This document shows, one piece after another, positions 27,818-36,753 of a stretch of 45,551 nt of DNA; the stretch's first letter is position 1; every line of letters begins with the position of its first letter. Made by a program: the position numbers and the translations under genes. This DNA is from a virus. The stretch lies in IMG/VR virus record IMGVR_UViG_3300022924_000021, positions 1 to 45,551 of that record; one strand, 5' to 3'. The notes under the pieces are model-generated. The model saw nothing but the letters and a program-made list of their open reading frames with translations. It was not told the DNA's origin and did no database searches.

Positions 27818-30229
27818 CTATAGTTTCTTTGCTTTATATGTGAACTGCACTCCCATGAATGCAACCTGGTTGTTTACAGCGTCCCTACGTACTTGGAACT
27901 GCATGTAGCGAGAGTATCCTGAGATAGCTGTCTTCTTCGGTTTGAAGGCGGTAGCACCTGTAATGATAGTACCGTCATCAATGAAGAACTCACCAATCTT
28001 TGCTCCACCTACGTTGAGTTGCTGTTTCTTTTCTCTAGGCGCACCCTCGAAGTCTTTATCACTTCCGAAGGTTATTGGGAATGATTTGCCCACTGCCTGT
28101 ACTAGCGGGAAGTATCGTTTAAACTTCTTACGCTGTCCTGGCAACCCTCTTGAATCATACTTTAGTCTGTAGTCAAAGTCAATCGGAGCACCGAGAGAGT
28201 TGAAGTCAGTTTCTGCAAAGTATAGTGTTGCTGTCTGTGAACTGAACTCTACAAGTTCCATCTCGTCATCTGCGTCTGAGTAAAAGATAGCTCGTGATAC
28301 GTATGTATCTGTATCCATCATCCATTCAGAATAGTCATTACTAAAGATAGCTGCAATGTCTTGTTCAGTTGCGAACTCGGAAGCCATGTACGCTCGTAGC
28401 TGGCTGTTCCAGAGAGCTAGAGTAATTTCATGCTTCAATGGACAGTTGTCAAACAACGGTTGAATCAGTCCTGACATCTTGTCATCTTTTGCACCATTGA
28501 ATCGGTAAATACCGTCATGTGATACAAAGTAGATGTAGTTAGGGTCTGACGTAACGCCTCTACGTGATAATGCACCTTCGCTACCAGTTGATTCTCGTAG
28601 GAAATAACTACCACGGTCTGAACCACTTAGAACATATTTCATGTCTTGTGTCAAGATTACGAGGTTGTCTTGGAATGGAATCAATGCTGTGATTGGTGAA
28701 CCATTCTTAGGACGAGGCACGTAAATGAATGAAACTGAGAGCCATTGGTAGTACCATTGCTGTCGAGCTGGTTTGTCGCTAGGGTTTCCTGGGTTCTCTG
28801 AGAATACCATCTTGTTCTTGTCTGCCATTGAGACACCAAACATACGGTCTTTGTGGAAACAAATCTCTTTAAGAATAGGAAGTTCTGTATCAATAATGTA
28901 TTCAATACCTGTGTTCTGAATAGTAACATCATCAATGAATACGTTATCGCTAGACGCACGAATTTCAAGTGTCGTTACGTCAATACCTGTAGTATAGTAG
29001 AACTCTTTTTTAGTCCATGCTGTTGTAACAGGGTTTGTTGTACCCGTAATTGCTGTCGCACCACCGTTCACAGTGATGTATGTATTACCTGTAGCTGTTG
29101 AACCTTTAATGTAGTACGATACTTTGTAACGCCTGTTAGACTCAAGTGCTACTGTAAGAGCCGCTCCACGGATACCGCTAGCTGCTGTTACCTGTAATGA
29201 AGCAGGGGTTGAATTAAAGTCCGATGTAACACGGGCGATACTTGAACCACTCGGAGCTGCCCAGCCTGTAGTATTAGTTGTAAAACTAGGGTTAGACACC
29301 ATGTTAATAGCGTCTGTCTCATTAGTTCCATCCCAAGCTGTAAGTTGGTCATATCCATTTACCCAGAATACTTTACCATCACCATTGGTGAACGAATAGT
29401 CTGTAGCGCTTGCGTTTAATCCAGTTAACAGAGGTGAGAGAATCTTGTTTGTCTCATCAACTACATACATTGTAGTACCATAAGCGGCAACAGTACGGTT
29501 CAAACCATCTTCACGGTTGAATCGGTATGCTCCTAATGCTTTAGCTGTAGGTGAAGTATAAACTCGGTGTAGGATACCATATGTCTGAATAGAGGCTCCT
29601 AAAATACCTGAGTTACCTGCGTAAGACTTAGTACCTGCTGTGCTAGTCTTAAGCTTAGCTTCACCAGTACCGTCATCTTGGAGATATATTACCATCCAAT
29701 ATTTCGTACCATTTGTCAATAGTGGTGAATTAATGAATCGAGCAGTCACCCATGCGAAACCAGAACCCATATCTGAGATAGAGGAACGAGTCAATCGCTT
29801 TGAAGGCATGTTGCTGTCATCGCTATAAATGTCTATACGTAATGCAGAGTTGGATGTACCAACCGCTGGCTGTAGGTCAATACGTGTTAATCGCCCATTA
29901 GAAGCCGCTGTGAACGGCTGTAGCTGAATATTTGAGTATACACCCACATTAACGTCTGAAGCGCCCGTAGCGGACGTATTAGACACGTTGAGGGCTTCTG
30001 ACAATGGCGTAGTATATTGTCCTGAGCCTTTTCGTGTAGAAACTGCTACTTCACGACCAGCTTCTGTCTGTGCATAAAGTCGAAAGTCATGTGCCTCAGG
30101 AGTACGTCCTGGTTGCATGTCATCAACAGGAGATACCATATCTAGTCCCGCTAGCTTAGTGATTACATCACCAGATAGACGATTACCAGAAACCTTAGGA
30201 ATCTGTACCTTGCTAAATCGACTAGCCAT
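27818..30229 (-). CDS. tail nozzle / beta-propeller tube protein with inserted lectin-like modules (803 aa)
   Basis: N-terminal LSGDVITKLAGLDMVSPVDDM and the later YIYFVSHDGIYRFNGAKDD and KVFWVNGYDQLTAWDG blades match podoviral stopper/nozzle proteins (T7 gp12 or P22 gp10 class). Two insertions look like carbohydrate-binding jelly rolls: residues about 95-200 (LQPFTAASNGRLTRIDL...KYWMVIYL) and about 310-430, whose SNPSFTTNTTGW start is typical of CBM4/9-like modules. It would form the tail tube end and might add glycan contacts. It is encoded just downstream of the adaptor gene. Confidence 0.75.
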   Translation of the reverse strand: MASRFSKVQIPKVSGNRLSGDVITKLAGLDMVSPVDDMQPGRTPEAHDFRLYAQTEAGREVAVSTRKGSGQYTTPLSEALNVSNTSATGASDVNVGVYSNIQLQPFTAASNGRLTRIDLQPAVGTSNSALRIDIYSDDSNMPSKRLTRSSISDMGSGFAWVTARFINSPLLTNGTKYWMVIYLQDDGTGEAKLKTSTAGTKSYAGNSGILGASIQTYGILHRVYTSPTAKALGAYRFNREDGLNRTVAAYGTTMYVVDETNKILSPLLTGLNASATDYSFTNGDGKVFWVNGYDQLTAWDGTNETDAINMVSNPSFTTNTTGWAAPSGSSIARVTSDFNSTPASLQVTAASGIRGAALTVALESNRRYKVSYYIKGSTATGNTYITVNGGATAITGTTNPVTTAWTKKEFYYTTGIDVTTLEIRASSDNVFIDDVTIQNTGIEYIIDTELPILKEICFHKDRMFGVSMADKNKMVFSENPGNPSDKPARQQWYYQWLSVSFIYVPRPKNGSPITALIPFQDNLVILTQDMKYVLSGSDRGSYFLRESTGSEGALSRRGVTSDPNYIYFVSHDGIYRFNGAKDDKMSGLIQPLFDNCPLKHEITLALWNSQLRAYMASEFATEQDIAAIFSNDYSEWMMDTDTYVSRAIFYSDADDEMELVEFSSQTATLYFAETDFNSLGAPIDFDYRLKYDSRGLPGQRKKFKRYFPLVQAVGKSFPITFGSDKDFEGAPREKKQQLNVGGAKIGEFFIDDGTIITGATAFKPKKTAISGYSRYMQFQVRRDAVNNQVAFMGVQFTYKAKKL

Positions 30230-30231
30230 AA

Positions 30232-30879
30232 TTACCTACCTACTTGACGGTTTTTCATCCTAATTGGACCTCCGCCTACTCTGAAACCATAACGGTTTGC
30301 CATTTGCTCTAGCTTCTGTCGGAACTCACTCTTTGTAAGTAAACCTTCGTCAGCGTCACCTTCTCGGTATTGAACACGATAGAAAGCACCTAGCAATAGG
30401 GCTTCTTCAAATTCTTCTGGCACTTCTGGAACATCACTGTCCTGTACGAGTGTCTTAGGAACTTTGTTGTAATAAATTGTCATTGTGTAGTCGCCATCAA
30501 TCGGTCGAGATGTTACCATCTTGTTTCCGAAGATTGTCCAGTACATAACTGAACCAGCCTCATTTGTAGATGGGCTTGCGTATTGACCATTAAATGTTTG
30601 GAAATCCATAAACTTATCTTTAATGTTTACAGACTTTCCGTCTAAGTCAGTAATTATCAATGACTGTAAGTGTGATACATCATCAGGGAATTGAAACATA
30701 TATGCGCCTTGCGGGAGAGCACCTGTAAAGATTTTCTCGGTGAAGGGCAGTTCAAATTCGCTAAAGATATCTCGCTGTGCGTCATTAATAAAGTTATCTA
30801 AAACTTGTGTATCGAAATCCTCATCGTCTAGCTTGTCAACGAGAATCCTGTTTCTTAATCCTGCTAATGTGTAACTCAT
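30232..30879 (-). CDS. head-tail adaptor / tail tubular protein A-like (215 aa)
   Basis: A helical N-terminus (LRNRILVDKLDDEDFDTQVLDNFINDAQ), a beta core and a helical C-terminus (EEFEEALLLGAFYRVQYREGDAD) follow the pattern of gp11/gp4-type adaptor proteins that sit between portal and nozzle. It lies two bases from the nozzle gene, the usual order in podoviruses. AATAAAGACATG precedes the start with little ribosome-binding sequence. Confidence 0.75.
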   Translation of the reverse strand: MSYTLAGLRNRILVDKLDDEDFDTQVLDNFINDAQRDIFSEFELPFTEKIFTGALPQGAYMFQFPDDVSHLQSLIITDLDGKSVNIKDKFMDFQTFNGQYASPSTNEAGSVMYWTIFGNKMVTSRPIDGDYTMTIYYNKVPKTLVQDSDVPEVPEEFEEALLLGAFYRVQYREGDADEGLLTKSEFRQKLEQMANRYGFRVGGGPIRMKNRQVGR

Positions 30880-30888
30880 GTCTTTATT

Positions 30889-32580
30889 CTACCTGTAAAT
30901 TCCTTCTTCGTCAACATCTGTTGAGGAGTATTCTTTAAATTGTGTTGACGTTGGAATATATAATCCTTCTCCTATTGTACCACCTTCTTCGAATTCTCCA
31001 AAGGTCTTATTAGAAGGTATATAGATTACGCCAAATTCAACGTCCATATCAGTCCAGTTGATAATCTTGAGTATGTTATCAGATTTGAGCCTGTGTGAAG
31101 CGTTTTGGATATCCAGTATTTGTTCTTGCGATAAGTGTGTCAGTGATGACGTAAGTGCGTGAACCGTATCATCTGGTTTGTTAAGCAGTGTAAACTGTAT
31201 GATATCTATGTTTGTAGATGTCAAAGCATGAACTGCATTGTTCACTACGAGTGTAGCTGCTTGTACTAATAGAGGTGATGTAGCAAAGTGGTCATGTAAA
31301 GCATTGGCTACTGCAAGAATATGCGTAACACTCATGCTGATATTATCACTTGTTAATGCATGAACAGCGTTATCGACCGCTAGCGTCTTTGCTTCTACCA
31401 TCGTTGGTGAAGTAGATGTGATTGCGTGTACAGCACTATCAATTACTAAGGTCTGTGCTTGACTCAATGTGATGTTGTCTGATGTCAATGCGTGGACTGC
31501 GCTGTTAGGTATAACTGCAAACCCAGTAACAACTGCTATATTATCAGATGTTAGTGCATGTGTAGCGGAACTTACAGCTAGTATATAGCTTTCTGCCAAG
31601 ACAGGAGATGTAGAAGTTAGCGCATGGACTGCACTATCTATTGCAATAGTGTGAGCTTGTGTAAGCGTAGGTGATGTGGCTGCGTGAGCATGTGATGTAT
31701 TGTCAACTACTAGTACATGATTTTGTGTAAGTACTGGAGATGTGCTAGTAAGTGCATGACTTGTGTCTGCTATTACAAGAACTGTGTTCGTAAGGGAGGG
31801 GACTAATACCTCACCTGCTGGACGACCGTAGCCTGTAACAGAACCAATGCCACCACCCCAGCCTACCAATGGAGTAGAAGATGGGACAGCATTGTTTACT
31901 GTGTCGATTAGATACTGATTGTATTCTGCTTTGCTAGAAGGAGCTGTATCTCCATCAGTAGCCGCTGAGAACTCTTTAACGTATAGGTAGCTATCTGCCT
32001 GATAAGTACCAACACCAGAGTAAGGACTTGCGATTGTAGGAGGAGTAGCTGTACTTGTAAACGTCCAAGAACCAGGCTCTGCACCGCTAGCTGCCCATAT
32101 CTTCACAGACCTAACATTACCCTGTACCCTTGTGCGTACGTAATAATCTGTACTCATAGACCATGCGAATGCAGCATATTGCACTACACCCGTAGAGTCT
32201 TCGTTAAGTACAATACTCTTTACACTTGATACTGGAGTAAAGTTGGTTGAGTAACCAATCGTTCCCGCTTCTGTTGTACCGCCATAACGCGTGTATGAAG
32301 CACCGAAACGTCCAGTAGAGCCATCAGCACCAGATTTGAATATCCAAAACTTAACTAATGTCTCTACGTCATTCTTGCCGTCAAGAGCATTAAAGGCTAA
32401 TACACGACTGCCGTTTGTGCCAGCCGCTTGTATTCTAAGGAACTTCCCGTCTGCGTCACCACCATCAATAATACGGTAATCTGATGTACCGTTACTGATT
32501 TTAGGTGTCCAAGCAGTTTGCCCAGAGGTTGTTACATCACCGACTGGCTGCTCATCGAAATCGGTGAAGTATTTAGCCAT
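30889..32580 (-). CDS. lectin-domain protein with eleven 22-residue repeats (563 aa)
   Basis: Residues 1-205 look like a concanavalin/LamG-type beta-sandwich (FTDFDEQPVGDVTTSG..., TLVKFWIFKSGADG). Residues about 262-505 hold roughly eleven repeats of 22 residues with the core VHALTS followed by DNI or TSP. The last 55 residues are acidic. Neighbouring fibre-like genes suggest a fibre or receptor-binding shaft. The repeated VHA histidine could line a metal-binding fibre, as known in some phage fibres, but that is a guess. Confidence 0.65.
   Translation of the reverse strand: MAKYFTDFDEQPVGDVTTSGQTAWTPKISNGTSDYRIIDGGDADGKFLRIQAAGTNGSRVLAFNALDGKNDVETLVKFWIFKSGADGSTGRFGASYTRYGGTTEAGTIGYSTNFTPVSSVKSIVLNEDSTGVVQYAAFAWSMSTDYYVRTRVQGNVRSVKIWAASGAEPGSWTFTSTATPPTIASPYSGVGTYQADSYLYVKEFSAATDGDTAPSSKAEYNQYLIDTVNNAVPSSTPLVGWGGGIGSVTGYGRPAGEVLVPSLTNTVLVIADTSHALTSTSPVLTQNHVLVVDNTSHAHAATSPTLTQAHTIAIDSAVHALTSTSPVLAESYILAVSSATHALTSDNIAVVTGFAVIPNSAVHALTSDNITLSQAQTLVIDSAVHAITSTSPTMVEAKTLAVDNAVHALTSDNISMSVTHILAVANALHDHFATSPLLVQAATLVVNNAVHALTSTNIDIIQFTLLNKPDDTVHALTSSLTHLSQEQILDIQNASHRLKSDNILKIINWTDMDVEFGVIYIPSNKTFGEFEEGGTIGEGLYIPTSTQFKEYSSTDVDEEGIYR
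31060..31795 (-). repeat. 66-bp coding repeats in the lectin-domain gene
   Basis: About eleven imperfect 66-bp units encode 22-residue repeats. The near-constant VHALTS core is spelled with varied synonymous codons, which shows that selection acts on the protein rather than recent DNA duplication. The best preserved are units 3, 5, 6, 7 and 9. Confidence 0.75.
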
Positions 32581-32599
32581 TACTGCTCCTTATTTATTG

Positions 32600-32923
32600 T
32601 TAATATCCGAAGACTGTCCAGTTGATTAAACATTGCTGATTGACTGCGCTGTAATAGTGTAAGTCAATTTTTAGGTCAGTCCCGCTGTGGTATGGAGCTT
32701 GCTGTCCCCTTAAAAGATAGTTCCAGTTAAGCTGTGGTCCTCCAGGACTAGCCTGTCCCCATAATACACCATTAGGAAACTTTGTTGAAAGCGTAACAGC
32801 ATAGTCAACATCTCCTGCGGTTAAGTTTATGAGTGTAGTACCAGTTTTGATTTGAAAAGTAGGATACTCTGTTGAAAGAGCTTTTATTAATGATTGCTGT
32901 GAGTTTAATGTCTGCTTAGCCAT
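32600..32923 (-). CDS. tail-region paralog 3 (107 aa)
   Basis: Third member of a tandem paralog set. The shared pattern is a hydrophobic strand, then FPNG, a variable loop, W, then a Y-x-x-G...I-x-H strand and a final aromatic-GY end. Pairwise identity looks low, which suggests old duplication with diversification. Start MAKQTLNS follows AAGGATAT-type sequence poorly. Likely a small beta-sandwich for trimeric decoration or receptor contact. Confidence 0.6.
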   Translation of the reverse strand: MAKQTLNSQQSLIKALSTEYPTFQIKTGTTLINLTAGDVDYAVTLSTKFPNGVLWGQASPGGPQLNWNYLLRGQQAPYHSGTDLKIDLHYYSAVNQQCLINWTVFGY

Positions 32924-32924
32924 A

Positions 32925-33245
32925 TTAATATCCTAAAGCCCACCATTTATAATCAATAGTTTGAGCACCTGATTCAAGGTGAACTGCAAACTCTATGTTA
33001 GTACCACCATTGTAGGGCACGTTAAAGCCTCGTGATTCTTGTGACCAACTAGCATTCGGCCAACCTGCTGATACACTAGAAGCAATGATTCCATTTGGAA
33101 ACTTAGCGACACCAGTATCAATAGTATAGTCACCACCACCACCAAAAGATTGTGACTTAGTCCCAAACTTAAAGTACGGTGCAGCTCTGTAAGCACCTGT
33201 ATCACGGAATTGATATTGATTATTCTTTATTGCTTGCTTTGCCAT
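32925..33245 (-). CDS. tail-region paralog 2 (106 aa)
   Basis: Has the same layout as the flanking genes: glycine-rich turn before DYTIDTGVAKFPNG, then SVSAGWPNASW, PYNGGTNIEFAVHLES and KWWALGY. It begins one base after its upstream neighbour's stop. It is most similar to paralog 1, with which it shares the KWWAxG ending and the DTGV.xFPN core. Confidence 0.6.
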   Translation of the reverse strand: MAKQAIKNNQYQFRDTGAYRAAPYFKFGTKSQSFGGGGDYTIDTGVAKFPNGIIASSVSAGWPNASWSQESRGFNVPYNGGTNIEFAVHLESGAQTIDYKWWALGY

Positions 33246-33246
33246 A

Positions 33247-33573
33247 TTAATTACCTACTGCCCACCACTTTGCGTCCTTAGTAAGTCCTGTCCCTGCTCG
33301 GATGTGAATACTTAGACGTATGTTGGCATTTCCAGTGTTTTGATATACTTCTCCTTTGCGCCACGTTTGGTCCCATGTAACAGATGTCCAACCAGGAGTC
33401 ATGCCCCAAGCTAGAAGGTTATTGGGAAACCTTGGTACACCTGTATCAACATCATAGTCGTTATCACCTGAGGCTCCGAAGCTGTTAGAACCCTGTATCC
33501 AATAACAGTCCTTATACATCACTCCGTTTACCATCAGAGACATTTGCTGTGGTTTTACCTTAGTGTTTGCCAT
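33247..33573 (-). CDS. tail-region paralog 1 (108 aa)
   Basis: First of three tandem paralogs of similar size. Core DYDVDTGVPRFPNN, then GWTSVTWDQTW, YQNTGNANIRLSIHI and KWWAVGN. Ribosome-binding sequence GGAGGCGTAGACC precedes the start. The three proteins probably occupy equivalent sites on the virion, or give alternative receptor specificities. Confidence 0.6.
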   Translation of the reverse strand: MANTKVKPQQMSLMVNGVMYKDCYWIQGSNSFGASGDNDYDVDTGVPRFPNNLLAWGMTPGWTSVTWDQTWRKGEVYQNTGNANIRLSIHIRAGTGLTKDAKWWAVGN

Positions 33574-33576
33574 GGT

Positions 33577-34557
33577 CTACGCCTCCGCTAAGAATGAGAT
33601 AGCACTAACGCTTGCCCACTCGTTGTTAGGAACAGCACTGTTCAAAACTACAGTACCATTTGCTAATACGTCTATTTGAGATACACCAGCTGGAATTGCT
33701 CCTAAAAATCGTTGCGTATCTACTGGTCGGTATCCAACTGGTAGAGTAAATATTAATCCGCCTGCTGTGCTCGTACCACCAGAAGTGTTTCTGATAAGAC
33801 CCTTGATTCTAACTGTACCGTCAGATGTTTTGAGGTATCTTGCGCCACCCCAACCAGAACCATAGTCTCCCCAGCCTGAACCATAAGTAGGAGTAATCCA
33901 TGTTAGGTCAGTCTGCAAGGCAGTTGCTGGAACTTTAGCACTAGCGTTTAGAGGTAGCAAAGTGTTTGCTGTTGGTGTTGCATTAGCGTGATAGTTGTCA
34001 AGCGTATCTGCATTACCTGTACCTGTTACTGCTGTCTGGTATCGGACATCAATAATATCTCCTGTGATAGGAGCTTCATCCATTGTGAATGTACCGCTTG
34101 AAGGTGTAGTTTCTACAAAGTGAGTTGTACCTTTTTGCCTAAGACCGTTGACGTAAACTTCGAGAGTTCCACCTACGTAGGCTTGTGAGGTTGTAAATAC
34201 TTTGTTAGTACCGTTAACTGTTCCTGTTGGAACTTCTTGTGGCACGAAGCTACTAGCTCCTGCTAGGATGTCTTCTGCGTATACACCATTACCAACTACC
34301 CAACCTGCACTCATTGTGCGGGCAGTAGAACTCTTTTGAGCACGGACAATAGTGAGAGTATCAGTAGACCTTGCGGTTACTTGAATAATCTCGCTGTTGC
34401 CCATTGTGCTGAGTTGTCCTGGTGGAGTACAAGTAAGGAAGAATGGAGTTGCTGGCATGATTGCGCCATAACCAGATTCTAGTACTAATGTTGTACCCGA
34501 TGTACCAGAAGGTGGCGTAAGGATAATCCCGTTCGCCAAGTTTTTGATATTCGCCAT
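33577..34557 (-). CDS. tail-fibre or head-fibre-like protein (326 aa)
   Basis: The N-terminal domain (IKNLANGIILTPPSGTSGTTLVL ... IVRAQKSSTARTMSAGW) is a common module of phage structural proteins. A middle segment (VPTGTVNGTNKVFTTSQAYVGGTLEVYVNGLRQ) is typical of fibre beta-modules. Residues 200-230 carry two YGSGWGDYGSGWGG repeats, and the C-terminus is beta. It precedes the paralog cluster and shares its MAN start and AAAGGAATAACAG leader type. Confidence 0.7.
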   Translation of the reverse strand: MANIKNLANGIILTPPSGTSGTTLVLESGYGAIMPATPFFLTCTPPGQLSTMGNSEIIQVTARSTDTLTIVRAQKSSTARTMSAGWVVGNGVYAEDILAGASSFVPQEVPTGTVNGTNKVFTTSQAYVGGTLEVYVNGLRQKGTTHFVETTPSSGTFTMDEAPITGDIIDVRYQTAVTGTGNADTLDNYHANATPTANTLLPLNASAKVPATALQTDLTWITPTYGSGWGDYGSGWGGARYLKTSDGTVRIKGLIRNTSGGTSTAGGLIFTLPVGYRPVDTQRFLGAIPAGVSQIDVLANGTVVLNSAVPNNEWASVSAISFLAEA

Positions 34558-34574
34558 TCTGTTATTCCTTTATA

Positions 34575-34934
34575 TTAAGCTGGGTCTGGTATTGTGATTG
34601 TCCATGCAGGAATTGTAACTGTGTTTCCTGATGTCAATGTCTGAGCTGTAACAGTTGTAACGTAAAGCAATGTAGTTCCGTCAATAAGACAAACGTGAGT
34701 TGCTGAGCCAGTCGCTGTGACTGATACGTTAGATTGCTGAGCTACAGTAGTTTTTCGACCGTTTGGCGTTCCAGTTGATTTTGTAAATGCGCTGGAAAGC
34801 GTAGCTGTTGCAAGCGCTGCTGAAATAGCTGCGGCTCGGTTAGCTGGTTGTGAGGTCGTTACTAGTAATTGAGTTGATGTCCCGACTTTGTCGAGTAATG
34901 CGTCAAGTACTGTAATGTCTGCAAATTTAGCCAT
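34575..34934 (-). CDS. small structural protein (119 aa)
   Basis: Thr/Ala/Val-rich beta protein with segments TSQLLVTTSQPANRAAAIS and SVTATGSATHVCLIDGTTLLYVTTVT. It matches the style of short head or tail structural proteins between major capsid and fibre genes. AGAGGAGAAG precedes the start. It overlaps the upstream 26-residue ORF by eight bases. Confidence 0.65.
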   Translation of the reverse strand: MAKFADITVLDALLDKVGTSTQLLVTTSQPANRAAAISAALATATLSSAFTKSTGTPNGRKTTVAQQSNVSVTATGSATHVCLIDGTTLLYVTTVTAQTLTSGNTVTIPAWTITIPDPA

Positions 34935-35007
34935 TTATTTCTTCTCCTCTTAATTCTATTACACTGTCCTGCACTTCGAGAACAATGTTTACTGGTGTTT
35001 CACTCAT
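34927..35007 (-). CDS. very small acidic peptide (26 aa)
   Basis: Starts in a TAATG overlap with the preceding gene and ends eight bases into the next one. The peptide begins MSETPVNIVLEVQDSVIEL and is acidic. The overlaps on both ends argue for translation, perhaps as a coupling peptide. It has no ribosome-binding site of its own. Confidence 0.45.
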   Translation of the reverse strand: MSETPVNIVLEVQDSVIELRGEEING

Positions 35008-35771
35008 TAGATATATGTCCCATGAACTTGTACACCTGCGACTGCGACTGCTGTGTCTGTAGCAAGTGGACCTGCTGTAATAGCCATAGCGATACCTGTA
35101 GCAAATCGTTTACCCAAAGCTCCGAAAGAAAGTTCGTTTGCGCTAGGTGTTGCAGTAGCTGATGTAGCTGGAGCTACAATCGTAAGAACTGGAACATCTG
35201 TACCAACTGTAGGCGCTGAAGCTTTATTATAAAACTTAACGTATGCTGGTGTTGCTGTCGGATTACTTACAGTAACTTCGAACAAGTTACCAGCTGTAGC
35301 CTTTTGGCTCGAAGCGTTAGTAGTAGCTGCTGATGTAACAGCGATTGCTGTACCAGTTGCTAATGTACCCTGGTTGGCTGTTACTGTACCAGAAACTGTT
35401 GATGTAGATGAGTTCCCTGTTGGGTTCAAGTTACCAGTTGTTACTGTAGTAGTTTCTAATACTGCCGTACCACTTGTGTAAGCAGTTGAGATTAGTCGTA
35501 CATATTGGAAAGACGAAACATCAATAGCATAAAGACCAGCACTCGTGATGTTACCGCTTGCGAGATAAGCACCTGAGATAAGGTTTAAGATTGATGTGCT
35601 TCCTGTGACGTTACGCCATACTGAACCATTTATTGACGTTTGCACTTGTAAAGTTGCTACGAAAGTACCTGAAACATCAACAGTCAGAGTACGATATTCT
35701 GACACGTTGAATGCGGGGGTCGGTGTTGCGTTAGCAGCAATATTTGTGACTCTTTGTTGTGTGTTAGCCAA
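35007..35771 (-). CDS. head decoration or fibre-like beta protein (254 aa), TTG start
   Basis: The open frame continues upstream to 35840, but AGGAG at 35783-35779 lies eight bases before TTG 35771, and starting there gives (M)ANTQQRVTNIAANAT, matching the MAN/MAK starts of neighbours. Beta-rich throughout, with repeats of Ser/Thr/Val (VDVSGTFVATLQVQTSINGSVW). The N-terminal half looks like an Ig-like sandwich. It follows the coat gene and a terminator. Confidence 0.65.
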   Translation of the reverse strand: MANTQQRVTNIAANATPTPAFNVSEYRTLTVDVSGTFVATLQVQTSINGSVWRNVTGSTSILNLISGAYLASGNITSAGLYAIDVSSFQYVRLISTAYTSGTAVLETTTVTTGNLNPTGNSSTSTVSGTVTANQGTLATGTAIAVTSAATTNASSQKATAGNLFEVTVSNPTATPAYVKFYNKASAPTVGTDVPVLTIVAPATSATATPSANELSFGALGKRFATGIAMAITAGPLATDTAVAVAGVQVHGTYI

Positions 35772-35823
35772 GTTAATTTCTCCTGTTATTAATAATGCTA
35801 AAGTAACTATACCATATAATAAA

Positions 35824-35845
35824 GACCCCTGCAATAGCAAGGGTC
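35824..35845 (-). terminator. terminator downstream of the coat gene
   Basis: GACCC plus TGC pairs with GCA plus GGGTC around AATA, followed on the minus strand by TTTATTAT. Partial termination here would give high coat expression relative to the genes downstream. Confidence 0.7.
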
Positions 35846-35868
35846 AATATTATTATCCGTTTACAGTA

Positions 35869-36726
35869 CTAGACTGTTCGTGGGATAACTACGATGTGGT
35901 CTGGACGAATAACCTTACCACCGAACAATGTTGAACCAGCAACAATCCAGCTCTTAGAGAGGATACGTCGGTCAGTTTCAACTTCAGGGTCAATCTGCAC
36001 AGCCGCTGTAAGAGCGTCACGGTGAAGAAGGATGAATCCCCAGTTGGCGTTAGAGTTAATCTTAGGAACCTGGTTAGTTACGTATACAGGTGTATCGTAG
36101 ATAACACCAGCGTAACCAGCACCAGCGATTGAGTTACCTGCACCTTGGCGTTCTGCCCAAGACATATCTTGGTCAAGACGGAGGTCAGCTTTACCGAAAC
36201 CGTTGATGATAAGAGAGCGACCTTCTGTAGGTACGTTCAATGCGTCAAGCTTTGCGTGAGCAGCTACGAGAGTTGCTTTGTTCAAAGCTGATACAGCGGT
36301 AAGAGTGTTACCTGCTGCCACACCAGCTAATGCGATACCGATAAGGTATTTGTCAATAGCGTCTGCAAGTGCGAATCCGATTTTCTCAGTGTATGGACGG
36401 CGAAGGTCGTATGTAGACTGCTTCATAAGCATGTCTTGAACTTCAGCTGGTACACCCTTGTACTGGTCAATGACCAAGAGTTGTTCGGTTGGTACAAGTG
36501 GAGTGACTGTCATCTCAGTACCAGGAACGATGTCCTGTGCTACCATGTCAGGTAGTGAGATAATGTGAACAGTGTCACCGTGGTTTTTAATCTGCCCCTC
36601 ATAGTCGTGGTTAACTAATTGTTCCATAACCAGACGGTTACGTCGGTTTTCTAGGATTTCTTTAGCCCAGACTTCGTCAATTACGACAGGTGAGTTGGCA
36701 GGAGTGTTCATTGGAAAAGTTGCCAT
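35869..36726 (-). CDS. major capsid protein (HK97-fold, P22-coat-like)
   Basis: A 285-residue protein with the coat-protein signature VIDEVWAKEILENRRNRLVMEQLVNHDYEG at the start. A long helical spine (YTEKIGFALADAIDKYLIGIALAGVAAG) follows, then a C-terminal IYDTPVYVTNQVP and HRDALTAAVQ. This order is that of P22-like/HK97-fold coat proteins. AAGGAG precedes the start. The gene lies directly after the scaffold gene and before the terminator, the expected head-gene arrangement. It forms the icosahedral shell. Confidence 0.85.
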   Translation of the reverse strand: MATFPMNTPANSPVVIDEVWAKEILENRRNRLVMEQLVNHDYEGQIKNHGDTVHIISLPDMVAQDIVPGTEMTVTPLVPTEQLLVIDQYKGVPAEVQDMLMKQSTYDLRRPYTEKIGFALADAIDKYLIGIALAGVAAGNTLTAVSALNKATLVAAHAKLDALNVPTEGRSLIINGFGKADLRLDQDMSWAERQGAGNSIAGAGYAGVIYDTPVYVTNQVPKINSNANWGFILLHRDALTAAVQIDPEVETDRRILSKSWIVAGSTLFGGKVIRPDHIVVIPRTV

Positions 36727-36753
36727 GTGATGGACTCCTTAGTGGAAAATACT

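Noticed and set aside
31060-31795. CRISPR-like array
   Set aside because: The 66-bp periodicity is in-frame protein repeats with varied codons; there are no constant repeats with unique spacers and no cas genes.
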